From: Ananas comosus
Taxonomy: Eukaryota; Streptophyta; Magnoliopsida; Poales; Bromeliaceae
Assembly: GCF_001540865.1 (NCBI RefSeq)
Contig: NC_033636.1
Span: 4,360,784 to 4,424,783, forward strand
DNA: 64,000 nucleotides
Direction of reading: 5' to 3'
How positions within the stretch are numbered: the stretch's first letter is position 1; each line of letters opens with the position of its first letter. The notes beneath the pieces were generated by a model. The model did not search any database and was not told the DNA's origin. It saw only the letters and a list, made by a program, of their open reading frames with translations. Position numbers and translations under genes: made by a program. Below, piece by piece: positions 34,495 to 47,651 of the stretch.

Positions 34495-36629
34495 TGTCAC
34501 GCCCCGGGACCCAGCGGAAGCCCGCCCGGCGCGTGCCCAGACCCGCCATATGTTTAAAACATACAAGGCGTCTAAAACAAAACGATAAATAAAGCAGTAG
34601 AACAAAGGAATCTAACGATATCAGAGCAAAGTAAATAACTATGTTCTACAACAGAGGTGGAAGTATAAAACTGAAATCCACTAATAGAGCCATAAAGTAG
34701 TACAAAGGAAATCCCAAATACAAAAACTAAACATAAAAAGTATATAGGTGGTCTCTCTATACATGGTACTCAAAATCTCTTTCTCTCTAGTACAAAAGGA
34801 AAGAGTAAACCACCTAAGCTCAACAGTAGCTCCCCGCTAACTAGCTACGCGACTCCTTTGCCGCGATCCCGTGCCTCCGCAGATGTCGAAGGTTCTGAAA
34901 TAAAACCATAAAACAGGGGGCGTGAGAACTATTAAATAATAGTTCCCAGTGGCCAATTACTGACTTTAGTGAAATGCGCCACTAGGCCCAAAAGCTACAA
35001 AAAGGGGTCAGTGTATAAGTATAAGCGAAAGCGGTAAGAACAACTAGGAAATAAACATGAATACTACTCAACCATGATGTCTCTACTTAACATGATTTGC
35101 ATAAGTAAGAAAGCAACTACTACAAGTATGTGCACAAGAGTAACCCACATGTAAATGCATAAGTACGCAACTAACCCAATGTCCACAATGTAAATAGTAA
35201 AGATGTCATTGTTTACTATTCTAGTCAATGTCCACATGTCACTTTGACTGTTTAAAGTTCAACTTTGATAGGACCCACCCGAAGGCTATCTGGCATGAAG
35301 ACCCAACTGAAGGCTGTCTGGCCTGTAAGACCCACCCATATGCTGTCTGGCCAGTGCCGTGCCTAATGGCCCCGTGGTAGTCAACATCCCCACTCTTAGG
35401 GATAAGCCTTTCCCACGGCAATCCACTTCGGCGCCCAATCCCGCACGGCAAACGTATCGCGATGGCTAACTCCGGAGTGCCGCCTTGTAGGGAGCCACCC
35501 TCACAAGCATGTGCGAATGAGTACAATGGCAAGCATGCATATAAGTCTGTCTCAAGTCTCACATCCTCATGTCTATGAACATGGAATATATCGAATGCCA
35601 CAAAGGCCTATCACTATGTCATCATGTCTCTGACATGGAATATAGTCGATGTCCAATGGCCTATCACTATGACTCTATGTTGCATTTTCATAGTTTACTA
35701 GTTTCAAGTGCCCCTTTATGACACTTTTGTTCAACGAGTCCAAGCATGATGATTATGTTCCCGAATGCATAATATGAGTCATTTTAAACATAGAAGACAA
35801 GTTTTCCACTAGCTAATGCGATTATTTTTCACATTCATGCAGCATATCCATAAGGCTCTACTATATAGAGTGAAATTTTCATCATACATAATGCACGCAT
35901 TTTAAGTGTTCTAAAATTCACATAATTCATATTTAGCATGGATTTGCATTCAAAAATACTTTACGACAAGTATAGAAAACATAGGGGCCATTTTGCCCCG
36001 TGTTCATGAAGCCAAACCCACCAAAAATCAAAACTCTTCGTTTCGCCGAACGGAGTTGTCCATAAGTCTCCTAGCACCCTAAAAATGTAGGAACAAGAGT
36101 TACAAAATCGAAACGAACATCGGAAAGCTCAATCTTAACCATCTAAGCATAGAGGGCATAACTCACCTCTTGCGATGAAATGCCTTCTCAAGCTTCCAAA
36201 GAGAGCAAAAACCCTTTCAACCTAACCTAGAGGAAGGTTCTAAACCCATCAATTAGGTCTCGAAGCCCTCAAATCAAAAATTCCCAAAATAAACCCTAAA
36301 TCTCATTTCTAGGGTTTCATCTCCCATAATCTACCAAAAATAGGTCTAGAGGGGAGAAATAGGCAACTAACCTCAAGAGGAGATCCAAACCAAGCTCAAA
36401 ATGCTTTAGGGTTATAGATTGATCCTCTATCGAGCTCCTAGCCCAAGCCCCAAGCCTCCAATGGTGAGCAAAAGAGAGAGGAAGATGCTCAAAGCCTCAA
36501 GATCTTGCTATTCCCCAACTTCTTCTTCTTCTTCTCCTCCTTCTTCTCTCTCTAGAAGTGTAAGGGAGGGTGAGAAATGAGAGAGTGAGAGGGTGGAAAT
36601 GGCCTTAAGGCCCTTAGAAGCAACAAAAT
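34495..36629 (-). mobile_element. G3 gypsy LTR, truncated
   Basis: The left edge TGTCACGCCCCGGG is the reverse of the GGGGCGTGACA terminus. The LTR continues rightwards with ct-rich leader sequence near 36520-36560. It is cut at about 36629, where a Copia LTR fragment starts, so its U3 is missing. Its U5 end closely resembles the end of the 242-bp solo LTR at 57818-58059, and the stretch around 35450-35540 resembles 60540-60640 in the G4 LTR. Confidence 0.75.
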
Positions 36630-36764
36630 CCATTCGTGATTCACATCGTGAGTTATTTTCCAATTTCTTCGAAATCTTGAATTCTTTGATCTTTGACAAT
36701 ACGCACCGATTCCTCAAGACTCCGACTCACTTCACGAAACTTGCCAACACACAAGGCTTAACAA
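36630..36764 (-). mobile_element. Copia I 3' LTR, first 135 bases
   Basis: It is nearly identical to 56890-57022, from TGTTAAGCCTTG (36764) to 'cgtgattcac' (about 36632), where similarity ends and G3 LTR sequence takes over. Confidence 0.85.
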
Positions 36765-36776
36765 TCTCCCCCTTTG
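36765..36776 (-). promoter_or_regulatory. Copia I polypurine tract
   Basis: On the minus strand CAAAGGGGGAGAT directly precedes the 3' LTR start. Further copies of AAAGGGGGAGA lie at about 37022, 37046, 37067, 37219, 37243, 37267 and 37350. Multiplied tracts of this kind are a known mark of Sireviruses. Confidence 0.8.
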
Positions 36777-36903
36777 GCAATTTCGTGACAAAACTCACAA
36801 CAACTCAAAAATTACATTTTAAAGAAAAACGAAGTTCATTGTCATCACCAAAACATCGAACCCCTCGTATATAGTCCAAATACAATTCGAAACTCAAAAG
36901 TAC

Positions 36904-37296
36904 ATCATAAACTCCTAAAACAGACTCTATGACTTAGACGCAACTAGGAGTCTTGAAGTCTTGATTTCCTGCAAAACAGAGAGTATCCAAGATAATGTAG
37001 AACATTAGATTCTTATACATTCTCCCCCTTTGTTCTCAATCACCTCTCCCCCTTTGTTTTCAATCACCTCTCCCCCTTTGTTTTTGAAGTTCATCCTCTN
37101 ATCATAAACTCCTAAAACAGACTCTATGACTTAGACGCAACTAGGAGTCTTGAAGTCTTGATTTCCTGCAAAACAGAGAGTATCCAAGATAATGTAGAAC
37201 ATTAGATTCTTATACATTCTCCCCCTTTGTTCTCAATCACCTCTCCCCCTTTGTTTTCAATCACCTCTCCCCCTTTGTTTTTGAAGTTCATCCTCT
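36904..37296. repeat. Direct duplication around a single N
   Basis: About 196 bases from 'atcataaactcctaaaacag' to 'gaagttcatcctct' occur twice, identically as far as I can see, at about 36904-37099 and 37101-37296, separated by one N at 37100. This pattern looks like an assembly join of overlapping contigs, not a biological duplication. Confidence 0.8.
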
Positions 37297-37553
37297 GCAT
37301 TCTCTGCTTGCATTCTCTGCTTTGATCAATACCTATTCTTCTTATGATCTCCCCCTTTTTGTCAAAAAATTGCCAAAACTAAAGCATATAGAGAAAGAAT
37401 ATACTAAGAAGCAAAAGAGTAGTCAAGTCATAGTTACAGGCCTAAAGCAAAATTAAAAACATGCAAAAGAAAGATAAGCAAGCAAAGCTAAACTAAAACA
37501 TCGTCCTAAAAAGCAAACACAGTGAAGTAAAAAGACTAAGCTCGACAAAGAAA

Positions 37554-38914
37554 TCACTCCGTGTCCTCGTCATCATCATCATCATCATCTGCCCTAGCTC
37601 CAGATCCCCCAGCCTCAGGAGCATCACCGGACGATGAAATGAGTAGATGTCGTGATGTCGATCTAGTATAAGTGGAGTAGGTAGGCTGAGTAGGAAATAT
37701 ATTGTCATGCCTACATCCCAGTTTTTCCATAATCCTGTTCATTCCCAACTCCACCTTCTTAGCAAGATCTGCCACTTTCTTCTTTAAGGAGCGCACTTCA
37801 TGATGAAGTGATTCTACAGTAATCACTCCCCCTGAGCTCGAAGATCCCTCACGCTCTGCTTGAGGTGGAGGTGCTGAACTAGAAGCTCCTCTGGATGATC
37901 CCTTAGTTTGCTGAAAAGTCTTCAGTGTGCTTTTTGACTTGGCCCTGGTTACAGCATCAATCGGTCCAAGTCCAGTGTCATACTTGTCACACGACACGTC
38001 AACTCCGTGTTCTTGAAGAATCCTCGTGATCAACAACGGAAACGGAAGTAGATCACGTCGAACTTGAGACTATATAACATGTGCCATTCTTTGCCACATC
38101 AGAAAGGGAATATTGATATTTAACCCGTCCGCTTCCTCAGGATGTCCAAGAAGATATAGAAGCACCAGACGATCCCAACGAATCCTTTTGTTCCAATTGT
38201 AGGTTGAATATTGTAGCTCATCACCAAGTAGAGTAAATGATACTCAGGTCGCAAATCCTTGAATTCCACGTATGAATAATTCATCCTCACGCCTTCTTTG
38301 CAAATTGCTTGAATAACAATCTCCCAGTGGGTCGAAGACTGATAAAGCCCTGTCGTATAGTGAAGACCGGTAGTATCAACATGCATCCCTAAGTGCTCTC
38401 CAATCGTGTAAGGAGTGACTTGAATCTTCTGCTTACGCACATTTGTCTCAAACACATAAGTCCCAGTCTCCTCATCCTCTGCAAGCACCATCCCGTTCAT
38501 GTAGAACTCCTGAATGAGTTCCACACAGAATGGAGCACGAGCTGGAACCCGTCCGACGGGCTCAATAGGGACCCTCTGCAGCAATCGACCAAAATCTGGA
38601 ACCTCCTTGATCAGCTCAGTAAAGTTGACATAGCGCTCAGCTAGAACTGATCGGCTCGAATATATCCTCTGTCGCTCTGATGAAACCTCTGCAGCACATT
38701 TGGAGCGACTCTCACGCGCACGAGAATCACCTCCTCGCGAGGATTCTCCAGCTATGCCTTTTCCTTTAGGAGCCCTAGTAAAAGCTTCTTCAGTAGCTTC
38801 AGGTGAGCTTGCTTGATAATCCGGATCGGATCCTGATGACTCATCGGCAGTACGAGTCCTCTTTGATGTCCCACGACGCCCTCGACCACCACCACGGCCA
38901 CGACCGGCGGTCAT
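37554..38914 (-). pseudogene. Plant transposon-protein-like ORF of Copia I
   Basis: The likely start is the Met at 38914, giving a basic N-terminus with Gly-Arg repeats (GRGRGGGRGRRG) and a Ser/Glu-rich region. The domain that follows resembles the plant 'putative plant transposon protein' family: RYVNFTELIKEVPDFGRLLQ, APFCVELIQEFYMNG, PYTIGEHLGMHVD and EYHLLYLVMSYNI. Near 38120-38140 the frame shifts, a stop lies at about 38076, and the protein then continues (LITRILQEHGVDVSCDKYDT) to a coiled-coil-like segment (HHEVRSLKKKVADLAKKVE) and an acidic tail of seven Asp. The whole would be about 450 residues. It is no known Copia enzyme. Its role is unknown. Confidence 0.6.
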
Positions 38915-39040
38915 AAGCACCAAAAGCAGAATCACAAGCGAGAACGCCATTTTTCCTACATTAAAATGAGCCATACATGAACAAAATTTTGAAAAAATCT
39001 GTAAAAATAGCAAAAAAAATCTAATATTCTTAGAATGCAT

Positions 39041-40476
39041 ACTAACGCTATTTCAAACTCATTCATGCAAAAAATTTCATCAAAAATTGACATTCCAACA
39101 ACAATCCCGAAATTCCATGTATAATGATATAAAGATCATAAATCAGCGAAAAATAACGCATTATGACATGATCTAAACGTTCTAGAAGCAAGAATACATG
39201 CATACAAACTGAAACGAAGCAAAAAATTGCATCAAAAACGAATCAAAACAGAGATCTAGCTTCAACTCGAAATATTTTCGAAAAATAGGCAAGAACGCGA
39301 TGAAACGATTAAATCTAAGCTAAATACTCACAAATTTTTGGGGAAACCGAGTAGATCTGGAAGAGGAAGTCTCCTGGGGATTTTAGAGAGAGAGAGAACG
39401 AAATTTGGTAAAGGTTTGGAGGAGGAAAAAACCCTGTAACCGGTTTTATTTCCGCGGCTACAGTGATTTGTACCGGTACACAGGATTTTGTACCGGTACA
39501 CTTTTCCAGATTTCGTAAATTTGAATTTAGAAAACCTTTAAACTTAAATTAATTTCGTACAAATTAAGGACTTTACTCCAAAAATCATTATAATAAAGGT
39601 AAAATATTATAAGATTTCAAGATACATTGAAACATCAAAATTTTGTTATCAAAAATGACCTCGAGTTTCAAAATCATCAAGATGTAACGGTTCACGAAAA
39701 ATGATTTTTTGAAATTCGGCAAAATTGACACCAATTTGTCGCAACCCGTTCAAAATAGAGATTTAACTAATATGATACCGGGGGTGGCTCTTTGAGCATC
39801 TTTTTCAAACTAACACCTTATAACTCCGAAAATTCTAAAATATTCAATTTTTTTTCAACCTTTTCGGTTATTCAATTCAATTTTCATGTGGTAGCTTCAC
39901 ACACTTGGCGCACGACCGGGGTGGTAGCTCTTTCCTACATGTGGTGGTAGTTTTCACACTCCTTTTAGGATAGAACTCTTTCCACATCTTTTAAACATAG
40001 GAGTATCTTTTTTCTTTTTTTAAAAAAATAATTTCAAACTCCCCCTAAATTAGACAATCTCACAGTTAAAAGTAATTTTGACAAAATTTTAGTCGATTAG
40101 TAAATATCCATCCATCATATCCAACACACACAACCAAGATGAATTAATCACCAAAAGATCAAATTGATTTCAAAATTTTGATGAATATATGTATAATTCT
40201 TGTAATCAATTATCATCAAAATAACACAAAATGGAGTAAAATCGATAATTTAATTCAAGATGAATTCTGGTTAAGGCACTTTGAAAAATTCTAATCTCCC
40301 CAAAAGAAAGATTTTCAATCATCTCCTTTCTCAAAGAAAAATTTTAAACTTCCCAAACATCTTTCCTCAGATCAATTTTAAAAATAAATTTTGCACACGA
40401 AAATCATCATGTAATGCAATGAATAAAAATATGCAACAAGCACCAAACAAGGCATTACATAAACAATCAAAACAAA
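39041..40476 (-). other. Copia I non-coding stretch with palindromes
   Basis: Non-coding DNA separates gag from the second ORF. At 39430-39500 it holds AACCGGTT and two TGTACCGGTACA sites, then (reading minus) a ga-rich leader at 39380-39405. This resembles the U3-R layout of an LTR and may be an internal promoter for the second ORF. The remainder (39500-40476) is AT-rich and unassigned. Confidence 0.5.
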
Positions 40477-41184
40477 CTAAGACGAAGAGTAAGGAAAGAT
40501 ATCACCTTTCCGAATCCAAACTTGTCGGATTTTGCGTTGTCTTGTCTTGTCGACGTTAGGCACAATTTGCTTTGATTTTTGATCAACCGTTGGTCGTTTC
40601 ATTGCTTGAGGCTTCAGTTGAAATTGTTGATGAACCTTTGAATTCCGGTTTGCTTGTGGGTATGGTCGAACTTGACGTTGTGGCTTAGAAGTCTGATTCC
40701 CTCGAGGTACTCGACTCAATTGATTTTTCTTTTGATTCCATGGGGGAAGGCGAGTTGCCGATTGTGGTTTAGACATTGCCGATTGATTCTTCTTTTTCTT
40801 ATTTGGGCAATTCTTTTTAATGTGTCCCTTGATGCCACATTTATGACACACCTTCTTTTTCGAAGTTGTTGAGACTTTAGAAGTTGATTTTGAAACCTTC
40901 TCAACACATGTTCTTTCATATCCGAGACCCAACTTGCTCGTTTGACCTAATCCAAGCATATGATCTAATTTCTTTGAACCGGAAGAGAATTTTTGTATGT
41001 CGGATTGAAGTAGACGAACTTGATTGGTCAATGACTTGTTAGAAGTGTGCCATTCCTCGAATTGTTGCTCCAAAAATCCAATCATGTCTTTATAAAATTT
41101 GATCGTTGATTCCGCTTCATCAAGCTTCTCTTGAAGGATTGAACGATCATTCAAATTTGATTCCCTTTCCTCCTCGAGAGCACT
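40477..41184 (-). pseudogene. Copia I Gag, C-terminal part
   Basis: The segment starts at the LARD A insertion point. It shows a coiled coil (LQEKLDEAESTIKFYKDMIG, LTNQVRLLQSDIQKF), the LDHMLGLGQTSKLGLGYE motif typical of Sirevirus Gag, and a CCHC knuckle CHKCGIKGHIKKNC. A basic Gln/Pro-rich tail ends at QVWIRKGDIF and a stop at 40477. It is the continuation of 54534-54986. The protease frame expected next in Sireviruses is absent. Confidence 0.8.
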
Positions 41185-43196
41185 TGTAACATTCCGGATT
41201 TTGATATAAAAATAATAAATAAATAAAAATAGTGTGAGATACTATTTTTATTGAATTTAGAGAGGTAAAACATAAGTCAGAAGTGACTTGTGCTGAAATC
41301 GGAATGAAAACAGAAGATTTATAATTTTCTGTTGGAAACGGGACAGATAAATTAGCAGAAAATGCACAGTGTCAGAAAATTATGAAAACTGGAGGATAAG
41401 TCAGAATTATTTTTATGAGGCTAGATTTAAAGTTTCATATCATTCTGACACCCGAAAGGTGGAAAATAAAATCCGACAGCTATCTGACAAAGATTACAGT
41501 TCGGTACAGCTTTCGGTGACCAAACGGGGTCAAAACTGAAATGTTAAAATTTTTTTGTACTTATTAAGTAAAACTGAGACTGACTGTCAAATTTGAGTGC
41601 AAATGGGCATTCAGAAGGGCTCCGGCGAAAAATGTCAGTTTTAAACTGCCTGGAGTGATAGTGTTTGAGGGGCTATTATGTAATTAAGCTTGCCTTTCTC
41701 TTGTCTTCTCCCACAGCCGACCACACCACCAACACACGCACGCATGGAGAGGGGGAGAGAAACCTTCATTTCTCTCTCTAAATATCTCTCTCATCTCTCT
41801 AAATCTCTCTCTAAAAATTGGAGGGTTGGTGGAGAGCGAGCTTGCGAACGCGTTGGGAGCGACGGATCGAGCTTTCGTGCGGCCGTTGGAGCAACGTGCT
41901 TTCGTCGCGGCATTCACATTTTGGTAAGCTTTTGGGATTTGGTTTAAATCCTTCATGAATGATGTTCTAGTAGTATCTAGAGTGTTCTAAACATATTTGC
42001 TCCATTTAATTTGGATTATTTGGAGATTATTTGCACGTTAGGGCTCTGAATGGGGTTTTGTAAAATAGTAAGGTTTGATCTCATTTGACCCTCCGTAAAC
42101 CTAATTGCTAGGTAAACGAATGCGTTGGCGAGGTCGGTTCGGCGATTCGTCAAGCCGTTGTAAAGATATTGAAGAAACGGACTATTTAGCTCCGTTTCCG
42201 CCTGGAGGGCCGAGGCAACATCGTAAAATCATGAAAACGGATTTGGAGCACCGTGGCACATAACCGAAGACCTATAATTTTTGGAGCAGCGATTCGACGC
42301 ACGGTTGGTGAGTATTAGTAAAATCGGACCGAACTGGACACGGGTGCCGCGGGAGGCCGATTGCAATGTCGACAAGCAATCGGAAAACGATTTGAGGTGG
42401 GTTGTGTTTACCGAAGCGATTAGGTCGCCCGGCATATCAAAGCGGAATATGAATTTTTGTTGATGCATATGTATGTGTATACGGGCATGTTAGCATTATG
42501 TAAATGTATGCTAATGGGTAGAATACATGCTAGTGATAATTGCATAATAATGCATTGGAAAGTACATGCTAGTAAGTAGATGCAAGTGATGTGCAGGTTG
42601 GCATTGTAATGTGCTAGGTGAAAGATAATGCATGTAAACCTAATTGATAGGTTTAGGGAATTATGCATGTGAACCTATTTGCTAAATGGAAACATAGGCA
42701 TGCTAGCATCATGTAAATACTTGCTTGTTGATGATTGCATATAAATATTATGTATGCTAGTTGATAATTGCATGTTGATGCATTAGAAGTGCATGCTAGT
42801 TGATAATGGCAAATTGCTATGTTGAAATATATGCTAGATGTTATTTGCATGTGACATGTTAACCTACATGCCAGAAGAGAGCATAGTGACATAATGAGAA
42901 AAGTATAATATCCATGTTGATAACGTGGATGTTTATAGAAACTCGATGTGGACAATTAGGTATTGAGTAGATCGAGTGGCATTAACCTACTGTTAATAAA
43001 CATTGGTCGGACAAAGATGACATTGAACATAGTGTTAGTAAACATAGGTTGCATTGAACCTAGTGTCATGGACATAGGTTGGATAAGAGTGACATACGAA
43101 CCTAGTGTTAAAAAACATAGGTTGAGCATTAACGTAGTGTTGTTGAACCTAGGGTAAATCATGTGTGGCATTAACCTAGTGTCGTGAACATAGGTT
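41185..43196 (+). mobile_element. LARD A left LTR, first part
   Basis: It matches 51225-53236 of the right LTR, including the ct-rich leader (41755-41820) and the long run of 'acctagtgtt'-type words after 42950. It ends at TAGGT, the B target duplication. Confidence 0.9.
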
Positions 43197-46100
43197 GTCA
43201 CGCCCCAATCCTCGCCAATTTGGTCGGATTCGGGTCATGTCAACAGACGCCGAACGGACAGCATCTCCCTCGTCCGCCCAAGGCTCCAACAAACACGTAT
43301 AATTAAACAATCAACAAAGAGATATGCAATTATACAAGGCTTGCACGAGGACAAGCAACAACAGAAGCGAAAGCTCTAAGCTAATATATACAACCATACA
43401 TAATACTTGATTACATTTGAACCAAATAAAAGTAAACTGAACTATTACATTCTTTGCTTTCATTCATAATTCCTTCCATTTAGCTATTCACCAAATTACA
43501 TATTTGTTTTCAACTTTACAACTTTCTAAATCAACAAAAGAAGTTGATACATGTAAACCAAAAGGGAAATGACTACAAAATATGAAATAGTCCTGGTGGC
43601 CGCTATCTACGGCACTAAACCCTTGTCACGGTCCTCCGCCGCCCCGCTCGTGCTCGGACCTGTGGGGTTAGTGGTGTGAGAACTACAACGAAGTTCCCAG
43701 TGGGTTCGGGAACCGACCTCGCCGACTTACCCACTAGGTCTATCCAGGCATAAGTATAACAAAGGAAGAAAAATAACCAGTACTAATGCATCTAATACTA
43801 TGCCTGCAAAAGAATGTCAGTGGATATATGTAATCAACAATATTTGGTATGCATGCATGCATGTTCTTTACCATTACTTTGTCTTTCTGTACCCAATCTT
43901 ACCGGTTAACTTTGTTAACCCCAATAGCTCACAATTTCTTATCCCGTCTACCGGGGGAGGCAATTAGCACTACCACCCGAGGGATCGTCGACGGGGTTCT
44001 TCCCCGTGGTGTCTACACTCCGGAGTACACCGCTTGAGGAGGAGCGACCTCCCTCAAGCCTAAGTCCACGTGAGCCTCGATCCAATCCTCAAGTTGAGGA
44101 TACATAGCCACTAGTCATAATGCCGATGTCTTAATAGGTTCTTACATATTGTTCATGTCATGTTCTAAGTCATTCTTGCCACGATGTCATTATTGTCAAA
44201 CCTTGTGTAACAATATCATTTTCAAGGCCAATCATATCTCTATTGTCAATGCCACCTTTGTTCACTATAGTCAAGTCCAAGTCCCACATTCACACATCTC
44301 TCGGGTTCAATCATACATGTTCATTACGGTTCTTGTTCAATCTCTATGTTCATCTACATTAGAAGCATAATATTGAAATTCTAACCACTAGTCACATGTA
44401 AGATTACCCTACTATGCATGAATGACTATATACAATATGCTCAAAGATAAAGTGACATAGACATAGAAGGGAATCCAACGATTCTGGAATGTACCCCCCA
44501 CCTTTAATAGTCGTGTAGGTGTAGAATATGACGACTCCCAAACTTTACGAAAGCCGATTCCACGTCCTATAACCAAAATAGTGCCATATTAGGCCTTTTG
44601 TACATGAACCATACTTAAACATTTTCGTAACGTCGAACGGAGTTGTCCAACGCGTCGAGGACATCCCCAATTAGGTTTCCACGAGGTCAATTCGCCCTTG
44701 AAAATTTCTAGGGCAAAAGCCCCAAATTTGAGCCCTAACAATGCCTTATGCAATTTTCTTTTAGATTGATCTCATCTCTAAGCAAAAGATAGCTTAGAAT
44801 CATCTAAGAAGTATTCTAATAAAGTTTCCAAGCCTTTTGAACCAACCCTAGGGCCTCTACTTTGAGCCTTAGTGATCCATCATGAGAGCCCTACAAGAAA
44901 ACCATGGATTTCATGGTTTCTTTGCTCAACAAGGTTCTAAAGCTAGAAATAAACTCAAAACCCTAAAACTTTGGGTTGAAATCCAAACCCTAGACTCTCT
45001 TGAACCAAAACCTCACCTTTGCCCAAGTTCCACCAAGCTCCTTCTTGTAGGTGAGCTTCTTGGACCACCAAATGTTAAGGATTTTATAGATTGGCGAATT
45101 TCGTAAAGTTGTTTGGAGTCTTGAAAAGTTGATCGCAGAAGTTTTTGAGCAAAGATTCAAATTGGAGGACAAAGACTCATTCGGAAAGATCGACACCTAA
45201 GGTATGAAGAAAAGATCATTTGTGGTGAAGATACATAATTAAAATAAGTTCAAAAGGCTTAGATTGTTTTTAAATAACTTTTCTGAACTTTCTTGTGTTC
45301 TGGGACCGGTCTCTGAAATGGAGAGACCGGTTCCCCCAAGGTCCTCATTGCGTAAACCTTGATGCAACCGGTCCCCTGTGATGAGAGACCGGTTCCCGAA
45401 CCTTGGTGATTCTGTCGCGCAGCGAGGGACCGGTCTCAAGTTTGAGAGACCGGTTCCCGAACGTGGGGTTTTTGGTCACGCAGGGAGGGACCGGTTTCTC
45501 ACTTGAGAGACCGGTCTCTCACAGACCGGTCTCCTCGACAGGACCGGTCTCTGAGGACGACACAGGTTTTTGAAAACGATTTTTTACAATCCTAGTCTAC
45601 TTCTAAGTCTTCTAAACATATAAATAAGCTATGTGGGTCATCTAAAATTAAGGCTTTGAATATTTTACCAATTCCAAACCCTAGAAACTTGTTTTCTTTC
45701 CGTTTCAATGCTTAGATTTACATGATGAGTTTCTAGCAATCAACATCGGCTTGATTCTTCGTTTTTACTCAATACTTCTTACGAGAATCAAGTAGATGAT
45801 TGATTAAAGGTGAACCCTCATAGCTTATGGTTTTCAAAAGTTAAATCACCACAAATCTTCAATTCTACAATCTCCGGAAGGAGGTTCGGCGCGTGGATCT
45901 CGCGTGAAGCCGAGAATTCGGTGGACGTTTCGAGGAGTTGAGGCGTTGACGCTGCGAGGAGTTGCAGCTAGGTCGATTGGTGGATTCCTATCGATCGAGG
46001 ACCGGCAAAGATCACCGTCAACGAGAAATCGGTAAATTGAGTTGTGTGTTTTTGGTCGAAATCACTTGTACTCAAGTTTTCTTAGTGGATTTTCTTTGCG

Positions 46101-46895
46101 TGATCGGTCCCGTGGGTTTTTCACTCCGAATTGGAGTTTTCCCACGTTAAATTCTCGGTGTGCTATTTTAATTTCCGCTATTGTGTTTTGTTTGCATCGA
46201 GATTTTTCGAGTTTGCCGAATTTACACCTATTCACCCCCCTCTAGGTGTTACTTACCTTTTAGATCCTTGGGATCCATATCTATCACCAAAACCCTAAAC
46301 TCCCTCTTCTCCAAGTTCTTCTTCTTCTTCTCCTTCAAGCCCTAGATGAGTTCGAGAGATAGAGAGGAGAGGAAATCAGGGTAAGGGTGTGCTTTCGCTA
46401 AGAAAAGGGAGAAGGGTCGAGTATATAAGGTGTTGTAACAATTACAACAAGGTCCTCCCACTATTTCCGTTGTGCACTGCCCAGACTGGGCGTTCTGAGC
46501 GGTGGGGGACCGATCTCCCCAACCAAGGACCGGTCCTCGAGAGCTGCTCTCGCCGACTGCGCAGCCGGCGCACGAGGCAACCGGTCTCGGCCCGAGGCAA
46601 CCGGTCTCTTCCCGCAGGGACCGGTTCCCGAGAGCTGGTTTACCAGGACTTAGCCAATTTCTCGGCCATCTCGCTGCCTACGCGTTCGGGGACCGGTCTC
46701 TCCCACCAGGGACCGGTCCCCGAGAGCACAAAACCTGCAGTTTTGCAGATTTTAATTTCTAAAGCTCTCGAAGATTCCCAGTAATGCACTTTTGCATTAT
46801 TTGATGCCTTCGGCCTTTCCGAAGCGTACCAATCTCGCACTTTGGTCATTTTGACCAAGGTTCGAATTTAATTACCGAGGTTTCGGTATGTTACA
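43197..46895 (-). mobile_element. Solo gypsy LTR B
   Basis: On the minus strand it runs from TGTAACATACCGAAACC (46895) to GGGGCGTGACA (43197). The duplication TAGGT flanks it (43192-43196, 46896-46900). Without nested C it is about 2480 bases, a single LTR with no internal domain, so it is a solo LTR left by recombination. It carries a GACCGGTC-type cluster (46505-46721) upstream of a TATA-like CTTATATAC (about 46421-46429). The U5 end resembles that of G2. Confidence 0.9.
45073..46286 (+). mobile_element. Solo Copia LTR C (1.2 kb)
   Basis: The LTR runs from TGTTAAGGATTTTATAG to 'ggatccatatctatca', flanked by CCAAA (45068-45072 and 46287-46291). Eight or so ACCGGT sites at 45305-45548 precede a TATA-like tataaata at 45619-45626. 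The 3' part has the 'cacccccctctaggtgtta' block also found in Copia I. The window's first kilobase is a second copy of this family. No internal domain is present. Confidence 0.92.
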
Positions 46896-46900
46896 TAGGT

Positions 46901-47619
46901 TGTGAACTGGACCTAGAGTTAAAGTGAACCTAGGTTATGTGATTGAGCTATTAAACCTAGAGTCAGTTGGACCTAGGGTGGAAAGTGCATTGGACCTGGT
47001 TAGGTCGATACTATAAGATTTGAGACCAACCCTTGAGCTATTTAAAGTGGATTCCGGAATCCCAAGACTTGTGAGCTCGATAGTTCTTGGCCGCGGGTGC
47101 ATATGGCATGTTCCTCTCCCACCGGAAGAACTTTGAGTATTATGACTGAGCAAGAATAGAGAGCGCTAGGGTGTATGCGGCATGTTCCTCTCCCTATCGG
47201 GGATCTCGGTTGCGGGTGTATGCGGCATGTTCCTCTCCCACCGAGGGATCCCTGACCACGGTGCACGGACCTTTGGGCGGACCGTTTGGCAATGTGGTTC
47301 TTGGCTTGCAAGCTGAGGTGCATGTGAGAGTTCCTTCACCTCGAGCCGGGCAGAGCGCGGATTATCCGCAGTTGATTGACTCGAGGCCGAGTCAAGTGGC
47401 TAGCTGGAATAAGGTAGATAGAACCTTGAGGGCTAGTAGTAAATGTGATAAACCTAAGGTAATAGAAACCTTAGAGTTAGATGATATGAACTAACGTTAG
47501 CAAGATTGAATGTAGAATCAATAGATCTACTAGTTGTTGCATATATATTCATGTTGCAGATAGCATGGCATCGTTACAGTTGTGAGGCAAGGCATGGTAA
47601 TGTTAGTTGCATATTTAAG

Positions 47620-47651
<32 letters not shown>

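Noticed and set aside
45239..45560. Possible hairpin RNA gene in the ACCGGT cluster
   Set aside because: The dyads are short and separate and do not form one long stem. The promoter position suggests DNA-level sites.
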